Below, one piece after another: positions 11,901 to 24,850 of a DNA stretch of 64,000 nt. The position numbers and the translations under genes were made by a program. Source of the stretch: Formicarius rufipectus (lineage: Eukaryota > Chordata > Aves > Passeriformes > Formicariidae); the NCBI GenBank assembly GCA_013399695.1, contig VXAU01001099.1, forward strand, positions 806,001 to 870,000. Reading direction: 5' to 3'. The stretch's first letter is position 1; each line of letters starts with the position of its first letter. The notes below the pieces were generated by a model that made no database searches, was not told the DNA's origin, and worked only from the letters and a program-made list of their open reading frames with translations.

Positions 11901-14900
11901 AGTATTGTTTTACCATTCTTAAAAAGTTTAACTTTGTACCTAGAATTTGATACTTTTTAAGCATGTAAAAAAGAGGCCTTAAGAAAGTGCATATTGTCCT
12001 ATTAAGTCAAATCCTTATATTACATTCTACACTTAGGTTTTGTCTTGGAAAAAAAAATAATGAGTTTTTATGTAATGTTAGATATTATTCATGCAGGTAT
12101 AATAGAAGAAATGGTTTTCTACGTAGCTTATAAGCAAAGATGTTCACTTGTAGGTATGTAATTTCTGAGAAAAACACATTTATTATTCACTTAGTGGAAA
12201 CCTGAAGGAAAATAGAAAGGAAAAAAAAAGAGCTAGACTAGAGCTTTTGGGAAATGCTGCTCTCATCTTCTCAGAGGAAATTTAAATCAAATTAGAACTA
12301 GCATATTTTCATACAGCATTTATGAGCATGTAGATTTTGGGGAGAAATTATGATCTATTTTTGCTAATATCCAAACCACTTTGATTTTTACAACTATTCA
12401 CAAAATTCAAGACACCCACTTTCAGAAGTAACTCTGGGGAACTACCCAACCCCCTCCCCAGATAAGTCCACATCCCTGCTCTGCTTTTCACTGCTTACTG
12501 AAGCAATTAATCAGTTTTTTGGACAATTTTAATCTCTGACCAGGTCAGCTTCTCAGAAATACTCCAGTGCTAAAGCAAACAGGAAAGGTAGAAAATAGCA
12601 GCTCAGATTTAAATTGTCTGAGTTGGTTCATTCACCAGGGCAAAGCTGTGGGTTCTGGTGAGATCTCACATGCCCAGGGAGGGCAGGAAAGTCGGTCTGC
12701 TACAAGTATAAAGACAGGGAAGATGAGCAGATCATCACAGTGTAATAGAAGAGCTAAAAATAGTAAATTCTATCAATGTACAGATTGTAAAAGGATGGAG
12801 AAATGCCGAAACTGAGGTTCTATCCCAAAAGTGACCACAGTGGGCAGATGTATGCCCTGACTGCCTCAAGGCTTGAATCCATCATGGACCTTTAGATTCC
12901 ACCAGAGCATATAAAAGTCTTTGTTCTCAATAATATGTTATTTATTATTTTCCTAAGCTTTAAATCCTACATGTGAGCTGTTTGGAAGTTGTTCCTACCT
13001 TGTTATCTTTAAGTCTTCTGAAAGTCACACCTCTTTAAAGAGGTCAAGGGGGCTCCCACTTTAACAGAAGTGTTGAAAAGAACAAGAATCCCATGCAGCT
13101 GGAAAAGGGAAAGCCTTCCACTTCTTTCAGTACTTCATTTTATATAAGGATATACAAGCAAGTTACAGATAGTTCTCAATAATTATATTCTCCCATTCAC
13201 AATACATAAAGTTAGCTCATTTCTCAAGAAGAGAAAATCATGAAAATTCTGTGGAAACTTAATAATTAATAGCACACAGTGCTAAGCCTTTTCCATTTGC
13301 AGATTTCTATGTATTTTCCACTGGAAGTACAGTACAACAAATGCAAGACTTTTGGACAGAGTTTGTCTTTCCTACCTGTAGACCACTTGGAAATATTACA
13401 TGGAAAAAAACCTGACCTGTTTCCCTCAGGTCCTTGATTCTAAATCATTTAGGCTTTAGTTCAGTAAGTGGCTTAGGTCCCACTGAATAAATATGCTATT
13501 TCCATTAAATAAACATAGTCAATGACTCTGGCTTCAAATACAACTCCTTATGTTGAATGCCAGCACATACTGATAGATGATTATGGATTAGGGCATCAGC
13601 TATTAGAAGATTTAAGGCATAACTGCTGTATTTGTACCACTTCCATAATGGATCCTACTGACACAAGGGAAAAAAGAACAAGAAAAATAGTATTGGACAT
13701 TCTTATTTTTCTGTTTATAACTGGAGTATACTTGGATGCATGAGCATTTCAGATTTCTACTTCAATAAATTAAGGAGAGAATATTTATACCAAACATCAC
13801 TGGAAAATTAATTACCTTTGGAGGTTCAATTAAGGTCTAAATTATTCCTGCTTGTCTGTGATATCAATGATCTTCATTTAGGTAGTAAATTTAATTTGTA
13901 ATATTTTTTAAAATGAGATGACTAAATGAAGAAAAAATTATAGATGCCCTGAAAAATTTCCTCATTTATAAAACTGAGCTTATTAACCTTTATTAGCTCT
14001 GTTGCTTACATGGTACGTCCATTGTCTCACACTGAATTCTTATGAGATTTGTGAGAAAGAGTGAGGGTGCAGGGGAGAGCTCCTGTGAGAAAGACACCAA
14101 TCTGTGAGGCTAAACCACACTGAACCCCAAGGAATCCCCATTTGCAGAGGACCATCCTCCTGACAGACATTGGTAGGATTGTTCACTTATTATGCACTTA
14201 TTTCAGGACTAATTATTTTTAATTTTAGAAACATGGGCATAACTGCATAAATAATTTCTTTGGATTTATTTTTATTCTCATGAAGTAACTAATGACAGAT
14301 ATAGAAGAGCTTAATCTTATTAATAAGGGTTTAGTGGAAGGTTTTAGGTTTCTTAGTTTCTCTCTGCATCCAAATAAAGAGTAGATGATAGGATGCTGAA
14401 TAACTGAGGAAGAGAGAAATATTAGGAATAAAAACTGTGGAGCAGTTCCAATAATGGAGAAGAGAAAATAGCATATTTTTTCTGTCCTTATATTCTTCTT
14501 GCCTTTAAGGAGGGGCTACAGTTTCTGCTTGGAAACTGAAACTGAAATACTTTCAAATCCTTTGAACAATCACTAAAATGCCAGAAGATGGCTCGTCATA
14601 CAAATGTGAAGATATTTATTCAAGGAATTCCCAATTCACAGCCAGGTCACTTCCACAATGATATTTTTTTTGCCTTACTAGTTGTTTTAACACATAGGTA
14701 TACATTTTTTCAATATTTTAAACTTTAATGGTTCATTACCTTAACGGGAGAGCATTTAATCAGAAAAACATCAAATGCAGATTGCAAACCTACACTCTCC
14801 AAAACTGGAGGGTTTTCAAGGACCTCACACTCTGTCAGGCTCACCCACTTAGTTTAATCATGAATGTAACTAATGGGGTTAGTGGAAGAGGAAAATTCAG

Positions 14901-15404
14901 GCTGAGTATCCAGAAGGGAAAAACAATAATCTGGACAGTGGAGATGCACTGAGCCATGAAATTAGCATCCCTGAGGGTGGGGAAGAAGCAAGAAAATTCT
15001 AAAATACCAGAAAGCTGCTGTGAGGAAAAGAGCTACATGGATCTGAGATCTCTGACAGGCACCCTCTGTTTGACTCCTGGAGTGATTGAACATGTTACTG
15101 CGCTCGCTCTCCTGCCAGATAGGATCACCTCCACAGCAGAATTGGAAGGCAAGTGGGAGGTTTATCAACTTCAGAACCCAGCTGTACTTCCTAGGTTGAA
15201 CAGCTGATAAAAATGAGGTTAAGCTCATGGTTCAGGCTGTCAGTCAGTGAATGTGGTGTGTAGGCTCCTTCTGGATTGTGTCAGGCCTTCTGCATAGTGT
15301 GGGGAGGAAAGACAGGGGCAAGCTTAGGAAAAATAACATTTTAAATGTCCCTAGAAAGGTTTTTCAGAGGACACCTGTCAGAGCTCTGATAGATTTTGTA
15401 AGGT
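5971..15404. other. Long non-coding stretch, no gene seen
   Basis: About 9.4 kb of AT-rich sequence. It contains a tetranucleotide repeat (6311-6337) and a locally GC-richer block around 11160-11460. That block carries two overlapping open frames in different phases (11181-11423 and 11242-11454) but no known domain. The block could be a conserved or regulatory element or a non-coding exon, and the sequence does not decide. Other open frames are short and unremarkable. Confidence 0.5.
6311..6337. repeat. (AATC)n/(AATA)n microsatellite
   Basis: Four tandem AATC units pass into AATA units without a break. It is a simple repeat with no other feature attached. Confidence 0.9.
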
Positions 15405-15440
15405 TTTTTGTTTGGTTGGTTTTTGTTTTGTTTTGTTTTC
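15405..15440. repeat. (TTTTG)n-like tract
   Basis: A 36-bp T/G tract of TTTTG and TTTGG units. It is one of several such tracts in the window and low complexity only. Confidence 0.85.
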
Positions 15441-16290
15441 TCCACTTTTGACTCCCACAATAGCTTAAAACTACAAAAAAATAGAGAGGGGAAAAAATAG
15501 GCTGAAGACACAAATCTCCAGAAATAGAAATAAATTTAAATAAGCCAAAGTAAATAAATGGTTAGTGGCAAATTCACACAGATTGTCTTCCACCCACTTC
15601 TGAGTTGGTCCCCCATGTTTAAACTTTCTTCCATCCCAAGTGCTCTGGTGATGGCTAGAACAACCCCCCTTGGCTCTATTTACTTCCTTCACACATTTTA
15701 TTAGGTAAAAAAAGCTGCCAAAGAGTGGGAGTTTTATGAAAGCAGTCATAAAATGTTATGGATGATGCTAAACAAATTACATGTTACTCTACAAAAATGG
15801 GCCTTTCTTTGGGTAAAAACCAACAGTTACCTGAGAAAAATCAGTTTAACTCCCTCAAAGCAACAATAAACCTACTGTCAAGGGCTATAGCTGGCAACTG
15901 TGGAGGCTGTGCAAAGTCAACATTATTGGAGCTACTTTCCTGATAGTCATTTCTGAAAAGCTAATAGTGATTTGATATCTTGATGTTGCAATCTGCAACA
16001 GGTCTTTCCACACATAAATGATGCTCAGTGCCCTACCCTAGGAATCAGGACATCTCAGTCCATTGCTTTTTACTCTCCCATAGCTGCTGGGACCTGTGCT
16101 TAGCCATTTTCCTCTTGGCTTATCAAGTTTATTACTGCTTTGCTAAGCAGAAACTCCCCTAACTCTCCCCGCTGTGTGCTGTCTGACATGATGGGACCAA
16201 TTATCAGGACCATTACACAGTTACTATAAAAGATGCTGTTAACAATATTTGGGCTGCTGGGCATTACAGTTTTTATTTTTCCCATTTTCC

Positions 16291-16308
16291 TTGTTGTTGT
16301 TGTTGTTT
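16291..16308. repeat. (TTG)n microsatellite
   Basis: Five tandem TTG units followed by T residues. In one frame it gives a run of leucine or valine, which explains the hydrophobic start of the open frames crossing it. Confidence 0.85.
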
Positions 16309-18596
16309 TCTGTTATTTTGTTTTCTGTATGTTATACGTATTGCAGGCAGTTTATAACACTGTGGAAAACAGTTCAATACAGTCCAGCTCTGACAGTCAA
16401 CATAAGCCCTTCTGCAGCCAGTCTGCCATTCCTTGAGACCATACCTATGATACTCCCATGGGCAGCTATGAATGGAATTTTAGAAACTGAAGTGAGGCCT
16501 TTGCAGTGTTTACAGTACCTGGGTGAACAACCTAAAAAATTTCCATTTAGCTGGCATAAAAATTTGGACGTGCAGTACTTTGGTTGCCTTAAGATCTGTT
16601 TCTCCATATGCTAAGCTAAACCATGCTTCCCATCTGACTTGCACAAGGAGTACCTAATTCCTCAGTCCTTGGGAGTCCAAGCATTGGGCATTTCTCCAAG
16701 TGCCACACCCAGTTCAGAAAACCTTGTTTGGGCACACCAACCGCACAGCAGCATTTACAGTATGCACCCATCTGAAGTACTCTCCAGCTACACTAGGCAA
16801 CTGAAAAAGAAGGGACCTGGAGTTACTCTTCTTCTTGAGATGCAAATCCACTATTCTGGAGAGTGCAATAACTACTAATCAACTGGCTAATGGGAGTTGG
16901 CATTTTCAATTTCTCCTGTAAAAACCTGTTCCACATTGCACAAAAGACTAGAGGGAATGGGAAGAGAGTGCAGCAGAGCCTGACTCCGTGTTCTCATGAT
17001 AGGCACTCACCTGGAAACAGAGAAATATGGCTCTCTATCTTCTCTAATAGTACTGTTTATGCATTTCATTCCATGACTATTTAATGCAAAAGATATAAAA
17101 TTAGGAGTCCATGAAGCATTAATTAATTTATAACCATTGTTCACTGGCTTTCATCCTCTGAGAGTGGAACATTTTGTTCTCTGGAATATGAATGACAACT
17201 GCTACTTCTCTACCTTCTCTCTTCCCTCTGCTTCCAGTTTCACCACATTACAGGCTCTTTTACTTACACTTAGACCTTCACAGTTCTTCTGCCACCTTGT
17301 TTCAGGTTACCAGATGTGGAGAGCCAATAGTGTAACAGCATTGCAGATAAATAAAGGGAGACTCCAAGGGCAATGCTTCTAGCAAGTGTCTTTATAGAAG
17401 TACCATAAAAAATTTACAGTTCATCTTAGCAAATATAGTATCTACCTGTGAAGCTATTAAGCTGTAATGGGGAACACGTCCATGGTGTTCCTTCCCTTCA
17501 AGGTAATCCTCGCCTTTGCTGAAAATTCAAAATTATTAGCATGATAAACGTTCACAAATTTTGAAAAGCAGGATTCACCATGAAATTCCAGAGTGAAGGT
17601 ATGCATTATTGGCATGATGTAAAGTGCAGAAATACACATTGTTGTCAGGATAAACAAGCAGCTCAATATTCCAGGCCTTTCCACTTTACTCTGATCCAAC
17701 AACGTCTGTACATTGTAATAGTTTCTTCTCCTTTTCTAGTAATTCTTTCCAGTCTCACATAAGGAATGAAGATAATTTTATTTTCTTTACTCACTAGTTT
17801 GTATGTATTCCATCACCATTAAGAGTGGATTAGGAGCATTACTCTCATGAAAGTCATGTTTTAAGACACAGCCCAAGACTTTAAGCCACTGAGTGCCTGT
17901 TCAGAGTGAATTATATTTCTGCCTGTAATAGTTTGTAGGTGAAGGTGAGGTGCAAGGGCTATGTAATGAATGAATCCTTTAGTTTGCAAATATGAATATG
18001 ATTTTGCTTTTGTTGGTATAATCAGAGCTATTTTTTTCTGTCCGTACAAGGACTAGAAAAAAAAAGAGTAAATGAATTAATCAGTTTGAAGTGTAAAAGT
18101 AAGGAAAAGTCAGGAATAATGGTATTTGCTTCTAACCTTCAGAAAGCCTATATTCTATAGACTCGATCCTATGGTGATCTTTTTGTTTTCTAACAGAAGC
18201 ACAAAACAGAAGGTGGTGTAGATTCTATTTGTATTTTGGAATGTTCCTTTTTCTTATGTTATAAAGAAGAGATAATTTTTTTATTTTTGCCTACTTAATT
18301 TCTTTTTCAAATTATTTGTTCCAATACGTTAGAAATTCAAGAGGAGTTTATTAAGTGATGTGAAACTTGTTGTGGAAAAGGAAGACCTCAGACCCATAAA
18401 AAATGTGTGTGGTGACAAAAAATCTGTTGGCAATAGAGGGAAAAGTCTTTTCCTTATGTGACGTACTGCAGTGCTTGAACCCTTGTCTCAACCAAGAAGG
18501 AAAAATTCTCTTGGTCTTCATGAAAAGACTAGGATGTGAGGTTTCCAGCAAAGCTTGAGTTTTTCACCCTTTCTTTGTGATTAACATAGTTGGAAA

Positions 18597-18614
18597 CACG
18601 TGTGTGCACACGTG
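18597..18614. promoter_or_regulatory. Two CACGTG E-boxes in an inverted repeat
   Basis: CACGTGTG (18597-18604), a 2-nt centre, then CACACGTG (18607-18614) form an 18-bp near-palindrome. It holds two canonical CACGTG E-boxes, the type bound by basic helix-loop-helix leucine-zipper factors. The sequence shows the motif, but its use as a regulatory site is inference. No promoter or gene lies nearby in the window. Confidence 0.35.
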
Positions 18615-21600
18615 ATTTGCACACACTGTGGCAGACATCACCTGAACAACCCTGTTTAACACACCTGATTTAGGTTGATGTTTTCAGCTACAAGGTTGTG
18701 CTGTTTGACACTAATGCAAACATACCACATTTTTCAACTTTTTCTGAAACCAATTTATTACCTTAAATCACTACATTTCTTCAAAGCAAGAGCTGCAATG
18801 AGACTTTAAAGATTTCTTGCAATGAGATATAAATCTCATATCTGCAAGTTCATGTTTTCTACCCAAGTAAATCAAGCTTGTAATGTAAAAAGATCAGAGA
18901 GAAGCTTGAATAGAAATATTAGTCTTGGACAAACTGAACTCAAAAATAGAAGCAATAAATGTAGTCCATGGAAATCAGCATTGTCTAGACACCTACATAT
19001 TTATTGAGAATCTGGGGTACCTTTGGTAGTCCAGGCTGAATGTAATACCATTTCAACTACACAATTACTACTGTTGTGCTAAGGTGCTGAAAACTATCTC
19101 AAATTCAACTTAACAAGCACTCCCACTTTCATCAGAAGCAACAGTATTGAACAGGCAATAGCTTGCAGAAATACTTCTGAAATCTGATTAATACAGCCAG
19201 CCAGTTTTTCCTCCCACATATGTATTTTGGGTATAGTGAAGTGCTTGATCTGAAGAAAACCTTTCCCATTCTGAACATATGTTTATTTAAAAAGTACAGT
19301 TGGAGGAATTTATAAATATGATGTAATTTCAGAGAAACAAATCCAACTTATAAAACATAAATTTGAAAAAAAAATGAAATTGTAACACTGATAAAGAGAA
19401 AATTTGTCCTTTTCCAACTTCTTTTCCCTTTTTATAATTATTTTTCCTCTACAGGCAGAGATAAACTAGCCCTAATGCCTCAAGGCTAGCAACATTTAAA
19501 TTCAGGAATTCATGCATATAATCCATAATAACAAAGGACTGTAGCTGAAACTGCCTCTATTAAGAGCAGTTTCAACACTAAACCCATATCCACTAAATAA
19601 TTCTAATTAATATTTTAGGTATTCTGAAGAGACTGAACCAATTACTCACTCAAACCCCTCTAGCCAGCTCTGCCAGTGAAATTGAAAGTTTTAGAAGCCC
19701 AAATTCCTTGGAGGGTCCAGGGCAAAGTTTCCTGATGTTGGAGCGAATCAGATTCAGTTTCTTAAAATATCATGATTTTTATAATTCAATAACTGTCATA
19801 ATTTATTTTTTAGGCATAACAATTTCTAAGCAAGAGATATACTGCTCTTCCAGGGCTCTTGTATACAATAATGAGTAAAAGTACTCAGAATGACACTACT
19901 CTAACCCATATATCATAACATTCCAAAGAGGAATAAAAAAATTACCCTAAAAACCTAAAAACTGTATCATGCATAAACAAAGCCATAATATTACTAGCAA
20001 TATGAGACAAGGGGTGCATATAAAGATTTCCTACCATGAGACTGAAATGATCTCTTAAATATTTTACTCTAATGTCTTTCTTAGCATTACTTTTTCAGGT
20101 TTTTGCACATTTGTCAAGGCTAAATTTGTTGCATTTTAAGACAGTCTGCAAATACAGCAACTGCGCTTATTCTCTTTGTTCGGTCTTGGCTCTGTTAAAA
20201 AAAAATCTACTTTCCCCTTTATTAACTTCTCAGCAGCTATGAGCAAACTTTCAATACTTTCACAAAGTATAGTCTACTTGAAGAATTAGTCAAACTTTCA
20301 GGAAGAGAATGGGAGCATTAACAAAGCCTTGTGGCTGTTTCCATAGTCATAATTTGGAACAAATGCATTATTTTGTTAATGAAAAATGAAGGAAATGGCT
20401 CATAATGCAGCACATATATTTCCCTATCTCTATGGGGGGGTGTGTATTTATGTAAGCATATAGAACTTGTTATATTAGAAGTTAATAACTGATTATGGAA
20501 CTAAATTATAATCCAGACAGTCATGTTAGGCCTACCTGATTTCCTCTGCATTTTGAATTTTAAATGCTATTCTTCGCTCACTGTCCATACACAATCCCAT
20601 AATGTGGATATGTTCTTTAAATGGGTGCTATTTCAACTGAAGTTGAAAGGTCATGGATCTTTATTAAAAAAATAGTGTGAAGATAATCAAACAGTAAAAC
20701 CTTTATTTCCTTCCACCATCACTCATGAGACTGGTGTGGTTTAACACTCTGAGGTCTGCAAACTTTTGTATTTTGTTGCAAAAAAATTTCCATCCAGCTC
20801 AGTAAATTGAAGGAAGTTTTAAGGTAAAAGCCTCGTTTGACCATTGAAAAGAGAGTCTGCAAATGGAGAAAATGCTAGTGCAGCCATCCAAAAACCCCAC
20901 AATGCAGTGTGCACTGACAAAGGCCACCTAAGAACTTTTCACAGTGCTCACTTGTGGGTCCTGACATCAGATTCATTGCAGTTATCTTGTGAATAAAATT
21001 ACAAGAACAAATCTTAAGATAATTCAAGGCTCTAACACTCTTGGATCTTTCACCTCCTTACTTTTACTGTCATGTTGAAATCAGATATTTCAGGTGAAAT
21101 CTCAACTGAGAATATAATTGAGAGACATTCCCAGATTTTATTAACCTGTGGTCCAAATAGGTTAATGACAGAAGGAGTTGGGTCTCTTGTCTCAGTTTGT
21201 ACAGAAAATCAGGGCAAAAGCTGGAAGGAAAAGTCCACTGAGGTCCGAACCAGTCTGTGTTGATAATTGTTGGACAGTGCAGCTTCCCACATGATCTGCT
21301 GGACAGCAGAGCAAGAGAGGAAATTGTGACACTCAGTCTTCAAGCTGATACTATGCCAGAGAATTTAGTGTTTGTACAGTTCAACAAGTTCATCTTTTAC
21401 TGCCGCATCTGGTCCCATGTGCCCCTTCTGAGATAGTCCCTGCATATGACACCAGGGGCACATTAAGGCAAAATCCAACAGTTTCTGGAAATAACTTGCA
21501 CCACTGCATTCCTTGCAGTGGTGAACAAGGACTCTCAATGCCAACAAAGACCTCAATCCTCCACCGGACTCAGGTTGAGACAGTTCTGAGGATATTGACC

Positions 21601-22651
21601 CCCAGTAATGAGGCTAAGACCAGTTATTTATTCCACTTATCAAATTTGCATTGGTCAGAAGGAAAAGATTTTGAGTTTTTCTCTTTCCTTACAGTGGTGT
21701 TTGAAGGAACTATTCCTAAACTAACGACTGATGTTTCTCAACTGGTGGGTCAGAACAGATGATGAGAGTCATAAGGCATTGGAAACATTACGAATCTATA
21801 ACAGAAAGAAAATCTCATTCCCAAAGTATTCATATCCTTCAGGGCCAAGTGCTCTCTGTAACCTCTCATAAATCGAGTTAGCACTGTTACCATGGACACT
21901 TTCTCTTCTCCCTTTAATAAGAAATATGTAAATTCAGAAATAAGTATAAAGAGATCTACATGGTGTTCTTTTACCCTGTTCTTTTGTTCTTACTGTTGTG
22001 CTTTTTTTAATTCATTGCCAGCATTTCTAAGTGAAACATGAAATACTTTCCCTCCCAACTTTTCCCATCAAATATAAATGAATACTAGTTAAAAAGGGGA
22101 AATCTATTAACTCAGTCTCAGTAGTTTAGTGAAAGAAAAATTTCTTACACATGTTAAGCAGCACTAAAATCTCCATATGCAACAGGTTAGAAGACCAAAG
22201 GAACACCAAAGCAAGAGGAAAAGAATCCTAAGGTTGCAAATTCTTCTGTGATGGAAAAAGCCAAGCTATCCAGGGTAAAAAATCATGTTTGTTACACAAA
22301 AGCAACTTATTCATTTATAATGAAGAAGAGGAAAAAACCACAGGAAGAAACAACAATGAAACCAATAAACATGCAAATTCCTAACTCTGTCTTCAAAACA
22401 TATTCAATTTTAAAACCTGTTTATCCTTCAGACCAGCTGAAGAAATAGGAGAGAAGAAGAAAAAAAAAGGTGTAATCTCTAGCTTTAAGAAATAGCTTAC
22501 AGAAAAAGCTTAAGCTGCTGAGACTATTGAGTGAACAAGATGATTTCATAATACAATTTATGCTGGTTTGGTAATGACACTAAACATATAGAATAAAAAC
22601 CAAGAACAATCATCTAGCAATTCAAATCGAAACTTATTTATCTTTTTATTG

Positions 22652-22652
<1 letters not shown>

Positions 22653-22687
<35 letters not shown>

Positions 22688-22688
22688 N
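22653..22688. other. 35-bp poly-T run ending in a single N (contig break)
   Basis: An uninterrupted run of 35 T is followed by one N at 22688. The sequence then starts abruptly with a new segment. A long homopolymer at a one-base gap is a typical place where two contigs were abutted without knowing the true spacing. Confidence 0.85.
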
Positions 22689-24283
22689 CAGACTTCCTCA
22701 GAAACTAGCTGGTTTGAGTGAAGCTGGACACTGCAGAGTTTTAGTATAAGAAACATTCCACCACTTAAATCATCTTTTTGTGGGTGCTCCATTTTTACAG
22801 AAGCTTGGAGGATTTTTCAAGGTACCTTCACAGGGAAGCAGTGAACCAGGTTACAGACTGCTCTGCACCTGAGAGTTGTGAAGAGATCTCGATCATTGCA
22901 TGAGATACTTGGCAGGAGGTGAGGAAGGGGGTATTATCTTTATGTATGTGCTTAAATAGCAAAGTTAGATCCAGGTGGTACTTCTTAAAGGCTATAGAGA
23001 AAGTCAAAAGTCAAAGATTTCTTTTGGCTGCTGAGTGGGGTGGACCGGGTCTATGACACAGACATCTCCAAGGGGTAGAGAGAAGCAGTTTAAGCAGTCT
23101 TTGCTGGTTACTTTTCTTTTGCAAATTCTGAAGTCTGTTCCGGTATGGCAAGTGTTTCAGTAGGAAATGAGCCCATCTAAGTCCAATTAGTTAATAGACA
23201 GCCATTTTATGCTGATTGATTGCTTGCTTGATTGATTACAGAGTGAGCTGAGACATGGTGAGTTTGATGGTGGACAGCCAGTTTAAGATGTGTCAGTTCA
23301 TTTCCTGTAACATCTATTTGACATGCTTGGACTTGCCACCTTTCAGGTAGACAAGACGAATCCCCATACCCTTTGGCTCATGCTGGATATGATTCATCAT
23401 GTGCAGCTGCAGCCAGACCTCACTTTGCTTCTCCTCTACTTGTGCCTGCTAAGACTTGAACCTCCTAGACAAACCTTGCTTGGAAAAGATGAAGCCCAGA
23501 TGAAGCAATCAGAGGGAAGGATGAGTCCAGGTTTTATCACAATTGCAGTGGTTTGGTATTCACCTAATGGCTATGTAAGTGAAAGTGTACCTCTGAAACT
23601 TCCATCTCTCCTTCCATTCAGGGACTTCCAAGGGATTTTCAGAAGGGAAATTCATACCCGCTTGGAGTTGATCGATGGCGTCAAGTATTGATGCACAAGA
23701 GAGGCTGCTATTGCTCTGGTCCCAGGGTAGCCCCAGGAGCACAGCTATAAGGGTAGATATAATCACAAAATGTGTCTAGACTTTATGTCTAGCAGTAGGT
23801 GACAGCTGGGCAAAACAAGCTCATTCTGGAGGTAAATATAATAACATACTGGTTATCAATAGAGGCATTGAAGTGATGCCACTTAAAATTCTAAGAAAAA
23901 CTACAGAGAAATTAAAAACTACTAAGAAAAGTTATGAAACCAATCTTTAGCTATAAAACACCAGTACCATGGGGGTGGATTATTTCTGATCTTTTTGGGG
24001 TATTCCCTGAGGCCAGCATTCCAAATTAAATTGTTTACACTGCACAGACTATGTAGAGCTGAATGATTTGAAAGGATGGGTAGAGTGACTATCTGCTTTA
24101 ATATTTTATAATATTTTATAATATTTATTTTCTACTAAAAGATAAGCAGAGAGGTCTGTGAGAAGGAATACAAAAGTGGAAATCATGCAGTCCTGGGGTT
24201 TAGACTTCATTCTTCCCAGCTTTTTTTTTTTTCCCTTTGTTTTTGGGGAAATGACTACCATCGCATCTCTTCATATCCCTAAC
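22689..24283. other. Assembly segment containing the first copy of a near-identical duplication
   Basis: This 1595-bp segment is bounded by a single N on the left and a 567-N gap on the right. Positions 22804-24114 (1311 bp) recur at 24851-26161 with only four substitutions (23227/25274, 23264/25311, 23279/25326, 23558/25605) and no indel. Its last 39 bp (24245-24283) also recur at 26163-26201 with two differences. It contains a 122-codon open frame (23323-23691) with no recognisable domain, which I do not call a gene. Confidence 0.85.
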
Positions 24284-24850
24284 NNNNNNNNNNNNNNNNN
24301 NNNNNNNNNNNNNNNNNNNNNNNNNNNNNNNNNNNNNNNNNNNNNNNNNNNNNNNNNNNNNNNNNNNNNNNNNNNNNNNNNNNNNNNNNNNNNNNNNNNN
24401 NNNNNNNNNNNNNNNNNNNNNNNNNNNNNNNNNNNNNNNNNNNNNNNNNNNNNNNNNNNNNNNNNNNNNNNNNNNNNNNNNNNNNNNNNNNNNNNNNNNN
24501 NNNNNNNNNNNNNNNNNNNNNNNNNNNNNNNNNNNNNNNNNNNNNNNNNNNNNNNNNNNNNNNNNNNNNNNNNNNNNNNNNNNNNNNNNNNNNNNNNNNN
24601 NNNNNNNNNNNNNNNNNNNNNNNNNNNNNNNNNNNNNNNNNNNNNNNNNNNNNNNNNNNNNNNNNNNNNNNNNNNNNNNNNNNNNNNNNNNNNNNNNNNN
24701 NNNNNNNNNNNNNNNNNNNNNNNNNNNNNNNNNNNNNNNNNNNNNNNNNNNNNNNNNNNNNNNNNNNNNNNNNNNNNNNNNNNNNNNNNNNNNNNNNNNN
24801 NNNNNNNNNNNNNNNNNNNNNNNNNNNNNNNNNNNNNNNNNNNNNNNNNN
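24284..24850. other. Assembly gap of 567 N
   Basis: A run of 567 unknown bases. It separates the two near-identical copies. Any open frame spanning it is meaningless. Confidence 0.99.

Larger units (their letters stand above)
15441..22652. other. Long non-coding stretch, no gene seen
   Basis: About 7.2 kb without a recognisable gene. A (TTG)n repeat lies at 16291-16308. Two overlapping open frames there (16233-16436 and 16249-16614) begin in that hydrophobic-coding repeat and are judged spurious. A pair of CACGTG sites lies at 18597-18614. A weak exon-like segment with a good polypyrimidine acceptor but poor donor lies at 21695-21744. No transposon was recognised. Confidence 0.5.

Noticed and set aside
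16233..16614. Two overlapping open frames starting with a hydrophobic stretch like a signal peptide
   Set aside because: The hydrophobic start is encoded by a (TTG)n repeat and T-rich sequence, and the two frames overlap out of phase.
23323..23691. 122-codon open frame present twice (also 25370-25738, one Tyr/Cys difference)
   Set aside because: No recognisable domain. The repetition reflects the duplicated assembly segment rather than selection.
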